64,000 nucleotides of DNA from a bacterium. Its GTDB lineage: Bacteria; Verrucomicrobiota; Verrucomicrobiia; Limisphaerales; RI-55. Within the stretch, counting starts at the first letter, position 1. Each line of letters starts with the position of its first letter. Of this stretch, positions 1-10,200 are shown piece by piece. Position numbers and translations under genes: made by a program. A model generated the notes under the pieces. The model did no database searches and was not told the origin of the DNA. It worked only from the letters and a program-made list of their open reading frames with translations. The stretch spans positions 1-64,000 of the forward strand of contig WGOC01000009.1 in assembly GCA_016124235.1 (NCBI GenBank). Reading direction: 5' to 3'.

Positions 1-300
1 CAAATTCATATTTGCCTCACTTGAAGCCCCCGATAATCCTGGCAGAACAGTTGTTTAACAGTTAAGCAACTGTTAAATAACGCCGCGCCTGGCGGCATCT
101 CCCTCAAGCTGTGCTTAGGGAAGATGTCTGACAGAATTATTGGGGCTTTGACTGGCTTCATACGCTGTGTGTCGTCACGCATTCACAGTAAAGGCAGGCC
201 AACGGAATTGATTACCGAGCAGTGGGAGGGTTAGCGGCGTTTAGCCCGGATAGCGGCTTCACGGGGATGCCAATGAGGGAATTACGCTTAGAATGGAGAC
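1..300. other. Gene-free leader of the relaxase gene
   Basis: No convincing coding region. It carries a near-perfect 27-bp palindrome (47-73, listed separately) and a small GC hairpin with arms GCCGC at 82-86 and GCGGC at 92-96. Relaxase genes of this class commonly lie beside their own oriT, so this stretch is the natural place to look for one, but no nic consensus could be recognised by eye. Confidence 0.5.
47..73. repeat. 27-bp palindrome upstream of relaxase (candidate oriT arm or operator)
   Basis: Outer arms ACAGTTG (47-53) and CAACTGT (67-73) enclose inner arms TTAAC and GTTAA around a central A, with a single mismatch between the outer and inner parts. It lies about 230 bp before the relaxase start. 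Such symmetry suits either a dimeric repressor operator or the stem bound by a relaxosome; the sequence alone does not decide. Confidence 0.6.
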
Positions 301-3126
301 ATGCTCAGAGTGATTGCCAGCCGGAATGCGAAGGAATACTTCGCCCAATCGTTGAGCAAGGAGGATTACTACAGCGAGGGTCAGGAGGTCCGGGGCGAGT
401 GGCAGGGCATCGGCGCGGAGAGATTGGGATTGTCCGGGCCGGTCACAACCGAGGCGTTTGAATCCTTATGCGACAACCAGAAACCGGGCACTGACGAACG
501 ACTCACCCAACGGAACAAAAGCAATCGCATCGTCGGTTACGATTTCAATTTCCATTGCCCCAAATCGGTGTCGGTGGTGTACGAGCTTACCAGGGATGAG
601 AGGATTTTGGATGCGTTCAAGGACTCCGTGAAACAGGCGATGCGGGAAGTTGAATCGGAAATCAAAACGCGGGTCCGGAAGAACGGCGCGGACGAGAACC
701 GGACCACGAGCAAGATGGTTTGGGCTGAGTTCTTCCATTTCACTGCGCGTCCGGTCAATGGCGTGCCTGATCCGCATTTGCACGCACACTGTTACGTCTT
801 CAATACGACCTGGGACGACGCGGAGGAGAAATGGAAGGCGGGCCAGTTCCGGGACTTGAAAGCCGATGCGCCCTATTTTGAAGCCGCCTTCCATGCCCGG
901 TTTGCCCGGCAACTGGCGGACGTGGGTTATCGCATCGAACGCACGGCCAAGGGGTGGGAACTGGCCGGGGTGCCGCATCGGGTGCTGGATGTGTTTTCCA
1001 AACGAACGGAGCAAGTTAAGCAAAAGGCCAAAGAGTTGGGCATCACGTCAGCGAGGGGCAAGGACGGTCTGGCGGCGCTGACTCGGGAACGGAAACAGAA
1101 GCAGTTTTCCAAAGCAGAGTTGCGGGAATTGTGGGGCGAACGGATTACTGCTGATGAACGCACGGCTATTCAAAACGCGGCCCATAATCCGACGCCTGAA
1201 ACACCGGCAATTTCTGAAAGCAAGGCGATGGATTTCGCCGTCCAGCATTGTTACGAGCGGGCATCCATCGTCACAGACAAGGAATTACTCCGGCAGGCTC
1301 TGCGCTTCGGCGTGGGTGACGTGAACGTGGAGCAAACCAAACGGCAACTTCTCCGGGGTGAATTCATTGCGGAGACGGCGGGCGGTCAGCAATGGCTCAC
1401 AACGAATCAAGTGTTGGCGGAAGAAAAGCGGCTGATTGATTTCGCTAAGGACGGCAAAGGAAAGTTCAATCCATTCAATTCGGGCGCGTACCATTTCCAG
1501 AACGAGAAACTTTCGGATGAGCAACGGAAAGCGGTCCTTCACGTTCTGCATAGCCCGGATCGCGTGACGGCGATTCGCGGCGGCGCAGGCACCGGCAAGA
1601 CCACCATGATGAAGGAGGCCGTGGCCGGAATTGAAGCGGGTGGACAGCGGGTCTTTACGTTCGCACCGTCTGCCGAAGCTTCTCGTGGGGTGCTACGGTC
1701 GGAAGGCGGATTTGCCGACGCTGAGACCGTGGAAGCGTTGCTGCAAAGCCAAAAACTCCAGGAACAGGTGCGGGGTCAGGTGATTTGGATTGATGAGGCG
1801 GGACTGCTCGGCGCTCGTGCCCTGGCTCGTGTGGCCGCGCTCGCGGGAAAAGAGAACTGCCGTGTCATCCTGTCGGGCGATACCACGCAACATCGGGCCG
1901 TCGAACGCGGGGATGCTCTGCGGATTCTGGAAAAGCACGCCCATTTGCAGGCCGCTGAACTGAAAGAAATCTGGCGGCAGAAAGCCGACTCACACAAGGC
2001 CATCGTCGCCGATTTGCGGGCGGGTAATTTGGAGCGGGCATTCACACGGCTGGACAAACTCGGAATGCTCCGGGAGCTTGCGTCGGAAGAGCGGCATGAG
2101 GCGCTGGCGGCTGATTACGTGGATACCGTCGAGCAAGGTAAGACCGCGCTGGTGATTTCGCCGACGCACATCGAAGGCGAACATGTGACGACCCGGATTC
2201 GGGACCGGCTGAAAGCGGCGGGGAAGCTGCACGACGAGGAACGCGAGTTCCTTCAACTCAAAAACCTGCAATGGACCGAAGCGCAACGCAGCGATGCCTT
2301 GAATCACCAGCCGGACATGGTTGTTCAGTTCCACCAAAACGTTCCTGGTTTCCAGCGCGGCGAACGGGTAAAGGTGAAGCGGCGGGATGGTCGGGCGGTG
2401 GAAATCGAGCGTGAGAATGGCAAGACCGCATTGCTGCCGTTGGACAAAGCGGCACGGTTTCAAGTCTATGAATCCCGCACAATTGCCCTGACTGCGGGTG
2501 ACATGGTGCGGATCACGCAAAACGGATTCACGCGGGACAAGCAGCGGCTGAACAATGGCGACTTGAAACAGGTCAAAGGGTTTACCAAAGAGGGAGACAT
2601 CAAACTGGCCAACGGCTGGGTGATTTCCAAGGACTACGGCAACCTGACACACGGCTATTGCGTCACTTCCTACGCTTCGCAAAGCAAGAGCGTGGATTGC
2701 GTTTTCGTGGCCGAAAGTTCCGAGTCGTTCCGGGCGGCCGATCGGCAGCAGTTTTACGTTTCGGTCAGCCGGTTTAAGGAGGCGCTGACAATTTACACGG
2801 ATGACAAGTCCGAACTTCTGGAGGCCGTTTCCAAATCATCGATGCGGCCTTCGGCGACGGACTTGTTGCAAGCCGAAGCGACCCTCAACGACTCCTGCAC
2901 TGCGCATCCCTTGCGGCGGATCCGGCACATCCGCCGCTGGTCCGGCGGGGAAACCCAGCCAGGGCGGCCAGGCGAAGCCGAAAACCAAAGTGCGGAATGC
3001 GCCGAAGCCATCACTGCAACGGAACCAATGAAGACGGATGAGAGAACAGTCGGGAAGGTTCTCAAACGACCTCAAACCGTGCGCCCGTCAGATGGCGCGG
3101 AACGTTCGCATGGTGTGGGCATTTAA
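301..3126 (+). CDS. MobF-family conjugative relaxase-helicase (TrwC/TraI-like)
   Basis: Predicted to nick oriT, stay bound to the 5' end through a tyrosine and unwind the transferred strand. The N-terminal TrwC relaxase domain (about 1-300) has a tandem tyrosine (Y23-Y24, DYYSEG) and the metal-binding three-histidine motif PHLHAH (H159, H161, H163). A RecD/UvrD-like helicase follows, with Walker A GGAGTGKTT near 427-435, Walker B VIWIDEAG near 494-501 and a late helicase motif YASQSKSVD near 790. At 941 residues it has the usual size for a relaxase-helicase and appears intact. The ATG at 301 begins exactly where the family's conserved N-terminus begins. The last ~90 residues are basic, low complexity and not recognisable. 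No coupling protein or mating-pair genes are adjacent, so it probably mobilises in trans. Confidence 0.93.
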   Translation: MLRVIASRNAKEYFAQSLSKEDYYSEGQEVRGEWQGIGAERLGLSGPVTTEAFESLCDNQKPGTDERLTQRNKSNRIVGYDFNFHCPKSVSVVYELTRDERILDAFKDSVKQAMREVESEIKTRVRKNGADENRTTSKMVWAEFFHFTARPVNGVPDPHLHAHCYVFNTTWDDAEEKWKAGQFRDLKADAPYFEAAFHARFARQLADVGYRIERTAKGWELAGVPHRVLDVFSKRTEQVKQKAKELGITSARGKDGLAALTRERKQKQFSKAELRELWGERITADERTAIQNAAHNPTPETPAISESKAMDFAVQHCYERASIVTDKELLRQALRFGVGDVNVEQTKRQLLRGEFIAETAGGQQWLTTNQVLAEEKRLIDFAKDGKGKFNPFNSGAYHFQNEKLSDEQRKAVLHVLHSPDRVTAIRGGAGTGKTTMMKEAVAGIEAGGQRVFTFAPSAEASRGVLRSEGGFADAETVEALLQSQKLQEQVRGQVIWIDEAGLLGARALARVAALAGKENCRVILSGDTTQHRAVERGDALRILEKHAHLQAAELKEIWRQKADSHKAIVADLRAGNLERAFTRLDKLGMLRELASEERHEALAADYVDTVEQGKTALVISPTHIEGEHVTTRIRDRLKAAGKLHDEEREFLQLKNLQWTEAQRSDALNHQPDMVVQFHQNVPGFQRGERVKVKRRDGRAVEIERENGKTALLPLDKAARFQVYESRTIALTAGDMVRITQNGFTRDKQRLNNGDLKQVKGFTKEGDIKLANGWVISKDYGNLTHGYCVTSYASQSKSVDCVFVAESSESFRAADRQQFYVSVSRFKEALTIYTDDKSELLEAVSKSSMRPSATDLLQAEATLNDSCTAHPLRRIRHIRRWSGGETQPGRPGEAENQSAECAEAITATEPMKTDERTVGKVLKRPQTVRPSDGAERSHGVGI

Positions 3127-3742
3127 CCCGTAATCCGGACCGACCCACGCCACGGCCACTGTGTTGCTCCCGATCCGGGTGAACCACGATCACCGATCAA
3201 AGCGAGGGCTCCGGGTGCCAAGGAACCGGGCGTGCAACGGGAATCGATTCGGGACGGTGGCGGCCGTGTGGAGGAGGGAGGGGAAGTCCGGCTGCCACCG
3301 CCCGAATCTAATTATTTACTCCGTCGTCACCTGGCTCAGCTATTCGAGTTCATCGGAAAGGCGGCGCGATATGCAATGTGCCAATTGACAGTCGCGCAAC
3401 CTGCAAACATAAACACCGCCGACATAGCCGGGAAGTCGCATCCCTGACCGAAGACGATCCGGGCGTGCTGGGTTGAAACAGACTCGCAAAACCGCGCCTT
3501 TGAGTTGACCGGGACAGTGCCACGAGGCGGGCAAGGCATTGGGGTGTTCCATTGGACGTAGATGAGCCTTCCTTCCACCGTGAAGGATTCGTAATCGAGA
3601 AGCTGTCCCGGTGCTTAAACCATGTGGCATGGTCCGTTCTGTGGTTGGCTTGGAAGTTCAAATAACATCAGGATGTCCGCGACAAGCAGAGCAACACGTC
3701 TCGGTTTAGTCATTGAGTTTGCCTGTCGTTGACGATATTTGC
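3127..3742. other. Gene-free stretch between convergent relaxase and immunity gene
   Basis: No coding region with support. The first ~290 bp show nothing recognisable. The second half holds copy 1 of the structured repeat described at 3421-3661. The remaining ~80 bp form the 3' flank of the immunity gene. Confidence 0.5.
3421..3661 (-). repeat. Structured dispersed repeat, copy 1
   Basis: Shares about 240 bp with copy 2 (13890-14145) and a shorter part with copy 3 (14685-14870). The core at 3504-3616 is bounded by complementary arms ACCGGGACAG (from 3508) and CTGTCCCGGT (from 3603), and contains a smaller inner stem (CCTTCC and GAAGG). The arms differ between copies yet remain largely complementary, which suggests selection on a folded RNA or single-stranded DNA. 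It lies directly downstream of the RHS immunity gene, as the other copies lie downstream of other immunity-type genes. No open reading frame is conserved across the copies. Confidence 0.7.
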
Positions 3743-4273
3743 TTACACCAGCCTTAGTACTGTTGTCCCGGCCGGTGGTTGTATTTCTCCGCCGCTATCG
3801 ACAAAAGCTTTTACACCTTCAGTATAGCGAAAAGATTTAACGATACTGGATGCTCCAGTCTTTGGATCAATGGCTGTGACTCCGGAGCGAGTGAGCTTTT
3901 TAAGTTTGTTCGCAATGCCCCTCCATACTGCAAGCGCATGAGGATCGGTAGTCCTGGCTGTCAGCCACGACTGTTCAAGACGCGATCCGCACAAGGTTCC
4001 AACATCCAAACGCAGGTGATCTGGGTTCTTGTCCCCAAAATCGAGTTCGTGCTTCGCGGGAAGGACTGGTTCGGCAAGTGTGAATGCAAAACGGCGATAG
4101 GGTGACTGTGTTGCCCGTATCATCCTTGGAAGTTCGCCAAGTGTGACGACTTTTGTGATGAATGGAAAGTATTCAATCGCCGTAACCTTCAAATCGTCAC
4201 CAGCGGTCGCCTGCTCTACAAAACGAGCGGTTTCTTCGGGCATTGAATGAAACTGAATTGAAATGTCAGCCAT
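3743..4273 (-). CDS. Predicted immunity protein for the upstream RHS toxin
   Basis: A 176-residue cytosolic protein without signal peptide, zinc motif or membrane segment and not recognised as a named family. Its ATG (MADISIQFH) lies one base after the stop codon of the 2,106-residue RHS gene, the tight coupling typical of a toxin and its cognate immunity protein. An upstream in-frame start (4321) would overlap the toxin gene and is less likely. The role as antitoxin is inferred from position and size, not from homology. The structured repeat copy 1 begins 80 bp after its stop. Confidence 0.7.
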   Translation of the reverse strand: MADISIQFHSMPEETARFVEQATAGDDLKVTAIEYFPFITKVVTLGELPRMIRATQSPYRRFAFTLAEPVLPAKHELDFGDKNPDHLRLDVGTLCGSRLEQSWLTARTTDPHALAVWRGIANKLKKLTRSGVTAIDPKTGASSIVKSFRYTEGVKAFVDSGGEIQPPAGTTVLRLV

Positions 4274-4274
4274 C

Positions 4275-7200
4275 TTATCTGTCGTAAGGTTTAAAGTCCG
4301 TCGGAACACCACCAGGTCCATTTAAATCTTTGAGTGCGTCTACTTCCCGCTTAACCGGCGTTCCGTCAGCTCTGGTCTTTCCAACGTTTCTAGCACGTAC
4401 TTCCCCTTCGGGGGTCTTGTATAGTATGTCGGGCCTCCTGCCTTCTTTTATTCCTCCAGGAGTGGGTATCAGTTTTTCCTTTCCTCCGCCACCTGCATTT
4501 ATTGCGTTGCCTTCATTTCTAAGTTTCTCGGCTTCGGCACGAATTGTAGCATTATGGGGAGCGGTAGGATCAACCTTGGGACCCCGTTTCGCGCCAGTTC
4601 TTTCCAAACTATTCAGATTAGATGCTTCAGGAATTGATTTCTCCAAACCCTTTTCGGCTCCGGCGGTTGCACCCTTACGTTCGGCCGTCGCCCTGATTCC
4701 GGCGCCGACGCCGGCCGCGATGCCAGCCTCGCCTAAGCCCATCGCACCGTTCAAATAGACGTCAGCAGCACCAGCCGTGATCTGTCCGATACCGCTGATT
4801 TTGCCCAAGTCTCCCGCCGTGGCCGTGCCGGTCGCCCCGTTGCGGGTGTTCATGTACTCGTGATAGCTGTCGTATTGCCGGCCAGTCCGCGCGGACCAAT
4901 CCTTCACCATCTGATCCAGTGCGTTGTTCCCCTGCGTTTGCCGGGCTCCCGGACCGATTCCAGGAATGTAGTCCCACACTTCATGTCCGGTGGGATCGGT
5001 GTATTTGATCGGGTTGTTGTTGGCATAGGCGTAGCGATTCCAAGATTGAGGATCGAAATAATCCGGAATTATTGTGTCGGCTTGGATGAACCGGCCCAAG
5101 TCGGCGTCATAATAACGAGCGCCGTAGTAATAGAGCCCGACCTCAGCGTCGAAGATTTGACCGGTAAACCGGTGCGAGGCATCGGGCGCGGCGGTGCCGT
5201 TGGCCCGCTCGCGGCCATAGGCCGAATACTCGTAATGCTCGGCCACGGCTCCATTGCCATCGGTCATCAAGCTCGATGAACCGAGGTGATCGGGATGATA
5301 ATAGTTGAACGCGGTGGTCGTCCCACCCGCGCCGGGCAGTTGTGTTCCCGGACTGTAGGTGGCGATCCGTCGCGAGCCGGCGAAGATGTGAAAGAGGTTG
5401 GTCGTGCCGTGCGCTTCATACAGGTCGCCGATCCAGACGCTGAGCGTGTTGGTGCTTTGTTTCCACAATCGGTCGCCGCCGTCGGCGTAGCCGAAGGTCG
5501 CCAGCGTCACGCCGCCGGACACCACGCTGGTCAACCGGTTCTCAGGATCGTAACCGAGCGATTGCCCGGCGCGGAATGTCATGTTGCCGACCAAATCGTA
5601 AGCATTGGTTTTGGTGCCCACGATCCGCACCGCGTGGGGCAGGATGCCGCTGGTCGGATAAACGTACGTGCTTCCGCCCTGTTCGCCATTGCTCAACATG
5701 TTGCCGAGCGCGTTGTAGGTGAACGTGGTGGTGGTGGGACCGGGACGGGTCAGCGAGGTCAGCCGGTGCAGGTTGTCATAACCGATGCTCGACATGGTCG
5801 CCGAGTTGGTTGTGGCGTACAGGCTGTCGGTGATCGATTTGATGTCGCCGACTTCGTTGTAGGTGTAGGCCAGCGCCTGGAAGTTGGTCCCCGCGTTCGT
5901 CTTCTTGCTGGCGAGATTTTGCAGCCGCCTCGTCTTGGTGAAGTACGTGTAGTTGATCTCGGTGCCGTTGCCGAAGGTCGCCCCGAGCAGTTCTTGAAGC
6001 TGGCTGTAGCCTTTCGATTGGAAGTAAGTGGTGTTGCCGCCCGCATCGACGCGTTGCACCTGCGTGAGGTTTCCGCCCGCATCGTAGCGGTTGGTGACCG
6101 TCGGCCCGCTCGCGGGATAGCTCACCGAAATCTGCCGGTCGGCGTTGTCGAAAAGGAACTGGTTGGTGTAACTCTGCGAGTTGACGCTGAGATCGCGCGT
6201 CACCTTGAGCGTCCTCCCGCGAACATCGTAGGAGTAGCGCTCGGTGCCGGCGTTGTCGGTCACCTTGGCAAGCTGGCCCGGATAGACCGTGAACCCGCTG
6301 CCGCTGGTTGTGTCGTAATCGTAGCTGACGGAATAACCGCTCCCGCCGCCGGCCGGCGTCACAGTCTTGACGCTCAATCTGCCGAGCGGATCGTCGTACT
6401 CGAAATCGACGGTGTTGCCCTTGCCGTCGATCTGTTCCTTCACCCGACCGGCGTAGTCGCGCTGATACTGCCAGAACCCGAGATTCGGATCGGCCATCGC
6501 GATCATCTGCCCCAAGTCATTGTAAGCGTACTGGATTTGGTTGCCCGCCGCGTCGACCAGGTTGGTCATCCGGCCGAGCCGGTCGTAGGCCAGACGGTTG
6601 GTGGCGTAAACGGTGCCATTGAAGACATCGTAGATCACGTTCGTCCGGCCGAACCCGTCGAGCCCGAACTTGCGGACCAGGCCGTTCGCCGTACCGGATT
6701 CGTCGGTCACCACGCGGGTCCACGGATCGCTGCCATCGTTGTAGGCGATGAGCAATGAACCGATGAGCGAACCGGTCTCGGTGATCGACGCGGGTGTGTT
6801 GGTCACCTGCCCTGTGTTGAAATTGACGTTCATCGGGCTGGTCGTTTTCTTGAGCCTTCCGATGGGATCATACTCGTTCACCGAGGCCGCCATGTTGGCC
6901 GTGCCGAGTACGGTGTAGCTCGTACCCGTGAGAAACACCGGCTGCGTGACCACCTTCACCGCGCCCCGTTCGTCATAGACCGTCTGGCTCACGCGATAGG
7001 TGTTGTTGGTCTCGCTCTCGGCCCGCGTCTGGATCACCCGGCCCAGTCCGTCGGAGTAGGTGTAGGAATCGAGGCCGCTCGCCGGGTTGTCGCTCGTGGT
7101 GTCGTTCTGCGTGACCTTCACGTAGTTGGCCGAACTGCCGCTCGCAATGCCGCCGAGGTTGTAGCTTCTTCTCTCCAACGAGATGCCGGGCGTGCCGTTC

Positions 7201-10200
7201 GAGCTGGCCGACACCCACGAGTTGGTCAGGCGGAAGAACGTGTCGAATTGATTGGAACTGACCAGCCCGCTGGCCGCCTTCGACCAGAGCAGCACGCCCG
7301 ATTTGGTGTCGTGCAGGAACGAGGAGACGAACGACGCGGTGGTCTCGGTGACCGGGAAGGTCTTGGTACTGTCGAAGTCGGTGGTAGTAACGATCCCGGC
7401 CTCGTTGGTCGTGATCGTCAGGTTGCCGTAGCTGTTGTAGGCAAACCAGTTCGTCTCGTAGCAATTGTCCGGACATAAGCTGTCCAGCCGCCGAAGCAGG
7501 TTGCCGGTGCTGCCGTCGTAGGTGAACAACGATTCCCCGAGCACGGAACTGGCCCCGGAATCGGAGGTCGTCCAGCTTCGTAAAGGTTTGTTCAGGATGT
7601 CCGGGTTGCTCAACGAGGCGTACGTCGTCCACTGGTAAACATCGTCGTCGGTGGTGACATCCGTGGCGACGTGATTGGTGGCCACGAAGTTGGTGACCTC
7701 ACCCCACGCAATGGTATTGGTCACGTTGCCGTTGGTGGTGTCGTACAAGGTGCTGGACGCGGTGGCCCGTGGATCGGCCCCGGTGCCGGGATAATCGAAC
7801 CGCGTGTTCTGGCTCACGAAGGCAAAGTAACGGTCGGTGCTCCCGTAGGCGTACTGGTCGGCCTTGTTGATCGACAGTTGATAAACCTCGCCGTTGGTGC
7901 CGATGTTCTGTGTGCGAAAGGGAATGCCGCGTTTGGCGAAATTGCCGTCGTCCTCGAATTCGCCCAGTGAAGCATCATCGCGACCGCCACCCTGGTGGAA
8001 CCAAGTTTGGGTTACCTGGCCGAGTGTGTTGGTGGTGCTGACGAAATGGAACCCGGCGAACTCACGCCGCACCGGATCGTAATAGCCGCCCTCGTAGCCA
8101 AAAAAGTTGGTGTAGTACGGGTACAGTCCGTCGGACGTGGCGACCGATGTCACGACCCGCGACGGGAAGGGAAGGAGACCCTTGGAAGAAACATCCGTGG
8201 TCTCCCGGTTCTGGAACTTCGCCGACGTGTCGTAGCTGACCTTGATGCTGCCACCGATGCCGTTGCTCACCACGGTCATCAGGTCGGGGAACGGTCCCTT
8301 CGCGAGATCGGCCACAAACCAGTTGGTCAGGTAATTGCCGTTGAGCACCACCATCACCCGGTCGGCCAGCCCGTCGGCGTTGATGTCCACCATCCGGTTG
8401 GTGGCCCCAAACTCGATCCAGTTCAGATACCGGTCGTTGGGATTGCCCTGCGAATTGATGGAGGTGAACTCGAACAGATTCGTCGCGAAGACATTCCCGG
8501 TGTTGAACTGCACGTAGAACTTGGTGAAGGGCGTCGTGTATTTGCCCAGCACCCGGTCGGGCAGGCCGTCGCCGTTCATGTCCCGCAACGCGGTGAATCC
8601 GGAGGTCTCGATGGAGGACCAGTCGGTGGTCGAGCCCCCGGTGAAGTCCGACTTGAAATTGACGTTGACCCAGTTGAATTCCGGCTCGAACCCGTAGCCG
8701 TTGTTGAACTGCACCACGAACCGGTTGAAGTTGCTGTAGTCGATCCCCGTCGAGCCACTGGCCTTGGGAGCCATCACCCGGTCGGGCAGTCCGTCTCCGT
8801 TGATGTCCACCAGCAGCGAGTAGGCATCGTCATCGATGCCCCACCAGTCGGGTGAACCGATGGTCGCGCCCTGCGAGGAGATGGGATACCAGGCGTTCAG
8901 TCCCGTGAAGCCGCTGCCCGTGTTGAACTGAACCCACCAGTTGGTGTAGGTGAACTGCGTGTCCGTGTGTTGCAGCACCCGGTCGGGCAGGCCGTCTCCA
9001 TTCATGTCGATGAGCTTGACGTATTTCGAGTTCTCAATCGCCTGAAGGTCGGCGGTGTTGGGGCTTCCCGTGGCGAACGGTGCGATCACACCCGCCCACA
9101 GGTTGCTCGTGGTCCAGCCGGTGCCCGTGTTGATGTCGACGACAAAGTTGGTGTAGCGGTCGTTGGGCGCGTTGAAGAACGCCTCGATGGGATCGACGAC
9201 ATGATCCGGCCGGCCGTCCCCGTTGAGGTCCACCAGTCGGCTGCGGTTGCCCATGATGTAATTCCATTCCAGGGGAAAGCTCTGGCCGCCACTGGAAACC
9301 TGCGTCGTCAGCAGGCCCCACCGGTTGGTTTCCAATGAAGCAAATCCACTCCCGGTGTTTCGTTGAAACAGGTAAAAGCTCGGATAATTGGTGTCGGTGC
9401 TGCGCAACAGCCGGTCGGGCAACGCGTCTCCGTCCATATCCACCAGGTCCACGACCACTCCGCCTCCCAGCGAGGCGGTCGGAAAGCGCCACTCGTCCGG
9501 TGTGGAACTGTTCCCGGCGGGGGAGGTCCAGTGAGTGACAATGTTGGTCCAGGCCACCGACTGGTATTCGCGCGTCTGCTGCTGGTACTGGAAGGTGACC
9601 GGTGGCAGGGAACCGGACTCGTTCAAGCCGATCTGCGTCACGCTCGCCAGCAACGAGCGGAACGTGGAAGGCGAGTTCGTATAAGCCAGGTCATACCGGC
9701 GAACGACCGTGCTTCCCACCCGGCAATAAATCTTGGAAAGCCGACGGCTCGTTTCGACCTTGAACCCCGAATTATACGCCACGCGCGTATCCACGCGGTT
9801 GGTGGTCTCCAAAAGAAACTCGATCTGGTTGGTCGCCACAATGCCGCTGACGTGGCCGTTGTAATTGATATAATGCGGATACTGCGCCCCCGAGATGATT
9901 TGATAAATGAACTGGTTGGTCGTGCCGGTGATCGTCTGCGAACGATTGAGCGCCCAACGGAACGTCCCCTTGGGCAGGTTCGTGTTGCTGCCCCACTTGG
10001 TGTTCACCATCCGGCTGTCGGCCGTTTCGCCGAAGTAAAACTTGTTGCCGCCGGTGTCGGTGACGAGCCATGAGTTGCCGCCGGAGTTGGTGAGATAATT
10101 GAACTTCAGGAAGCCCGACTCGATCTCCGCCCGGAACTCGTTGGTCGCGACATTGATCAACCGCGAGCTGGCCCCGTTCAACGAGAACACAAATCCTTTG

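Noticed and set aside
5286..6758. 490-codon open frame on the + strand inside the first RHS gene
   Set aside because: Antisense shadow of GC-rich repetitive coding DNA; no domain, no ribosome site, and the opposite strand encodes clear YD repeats.
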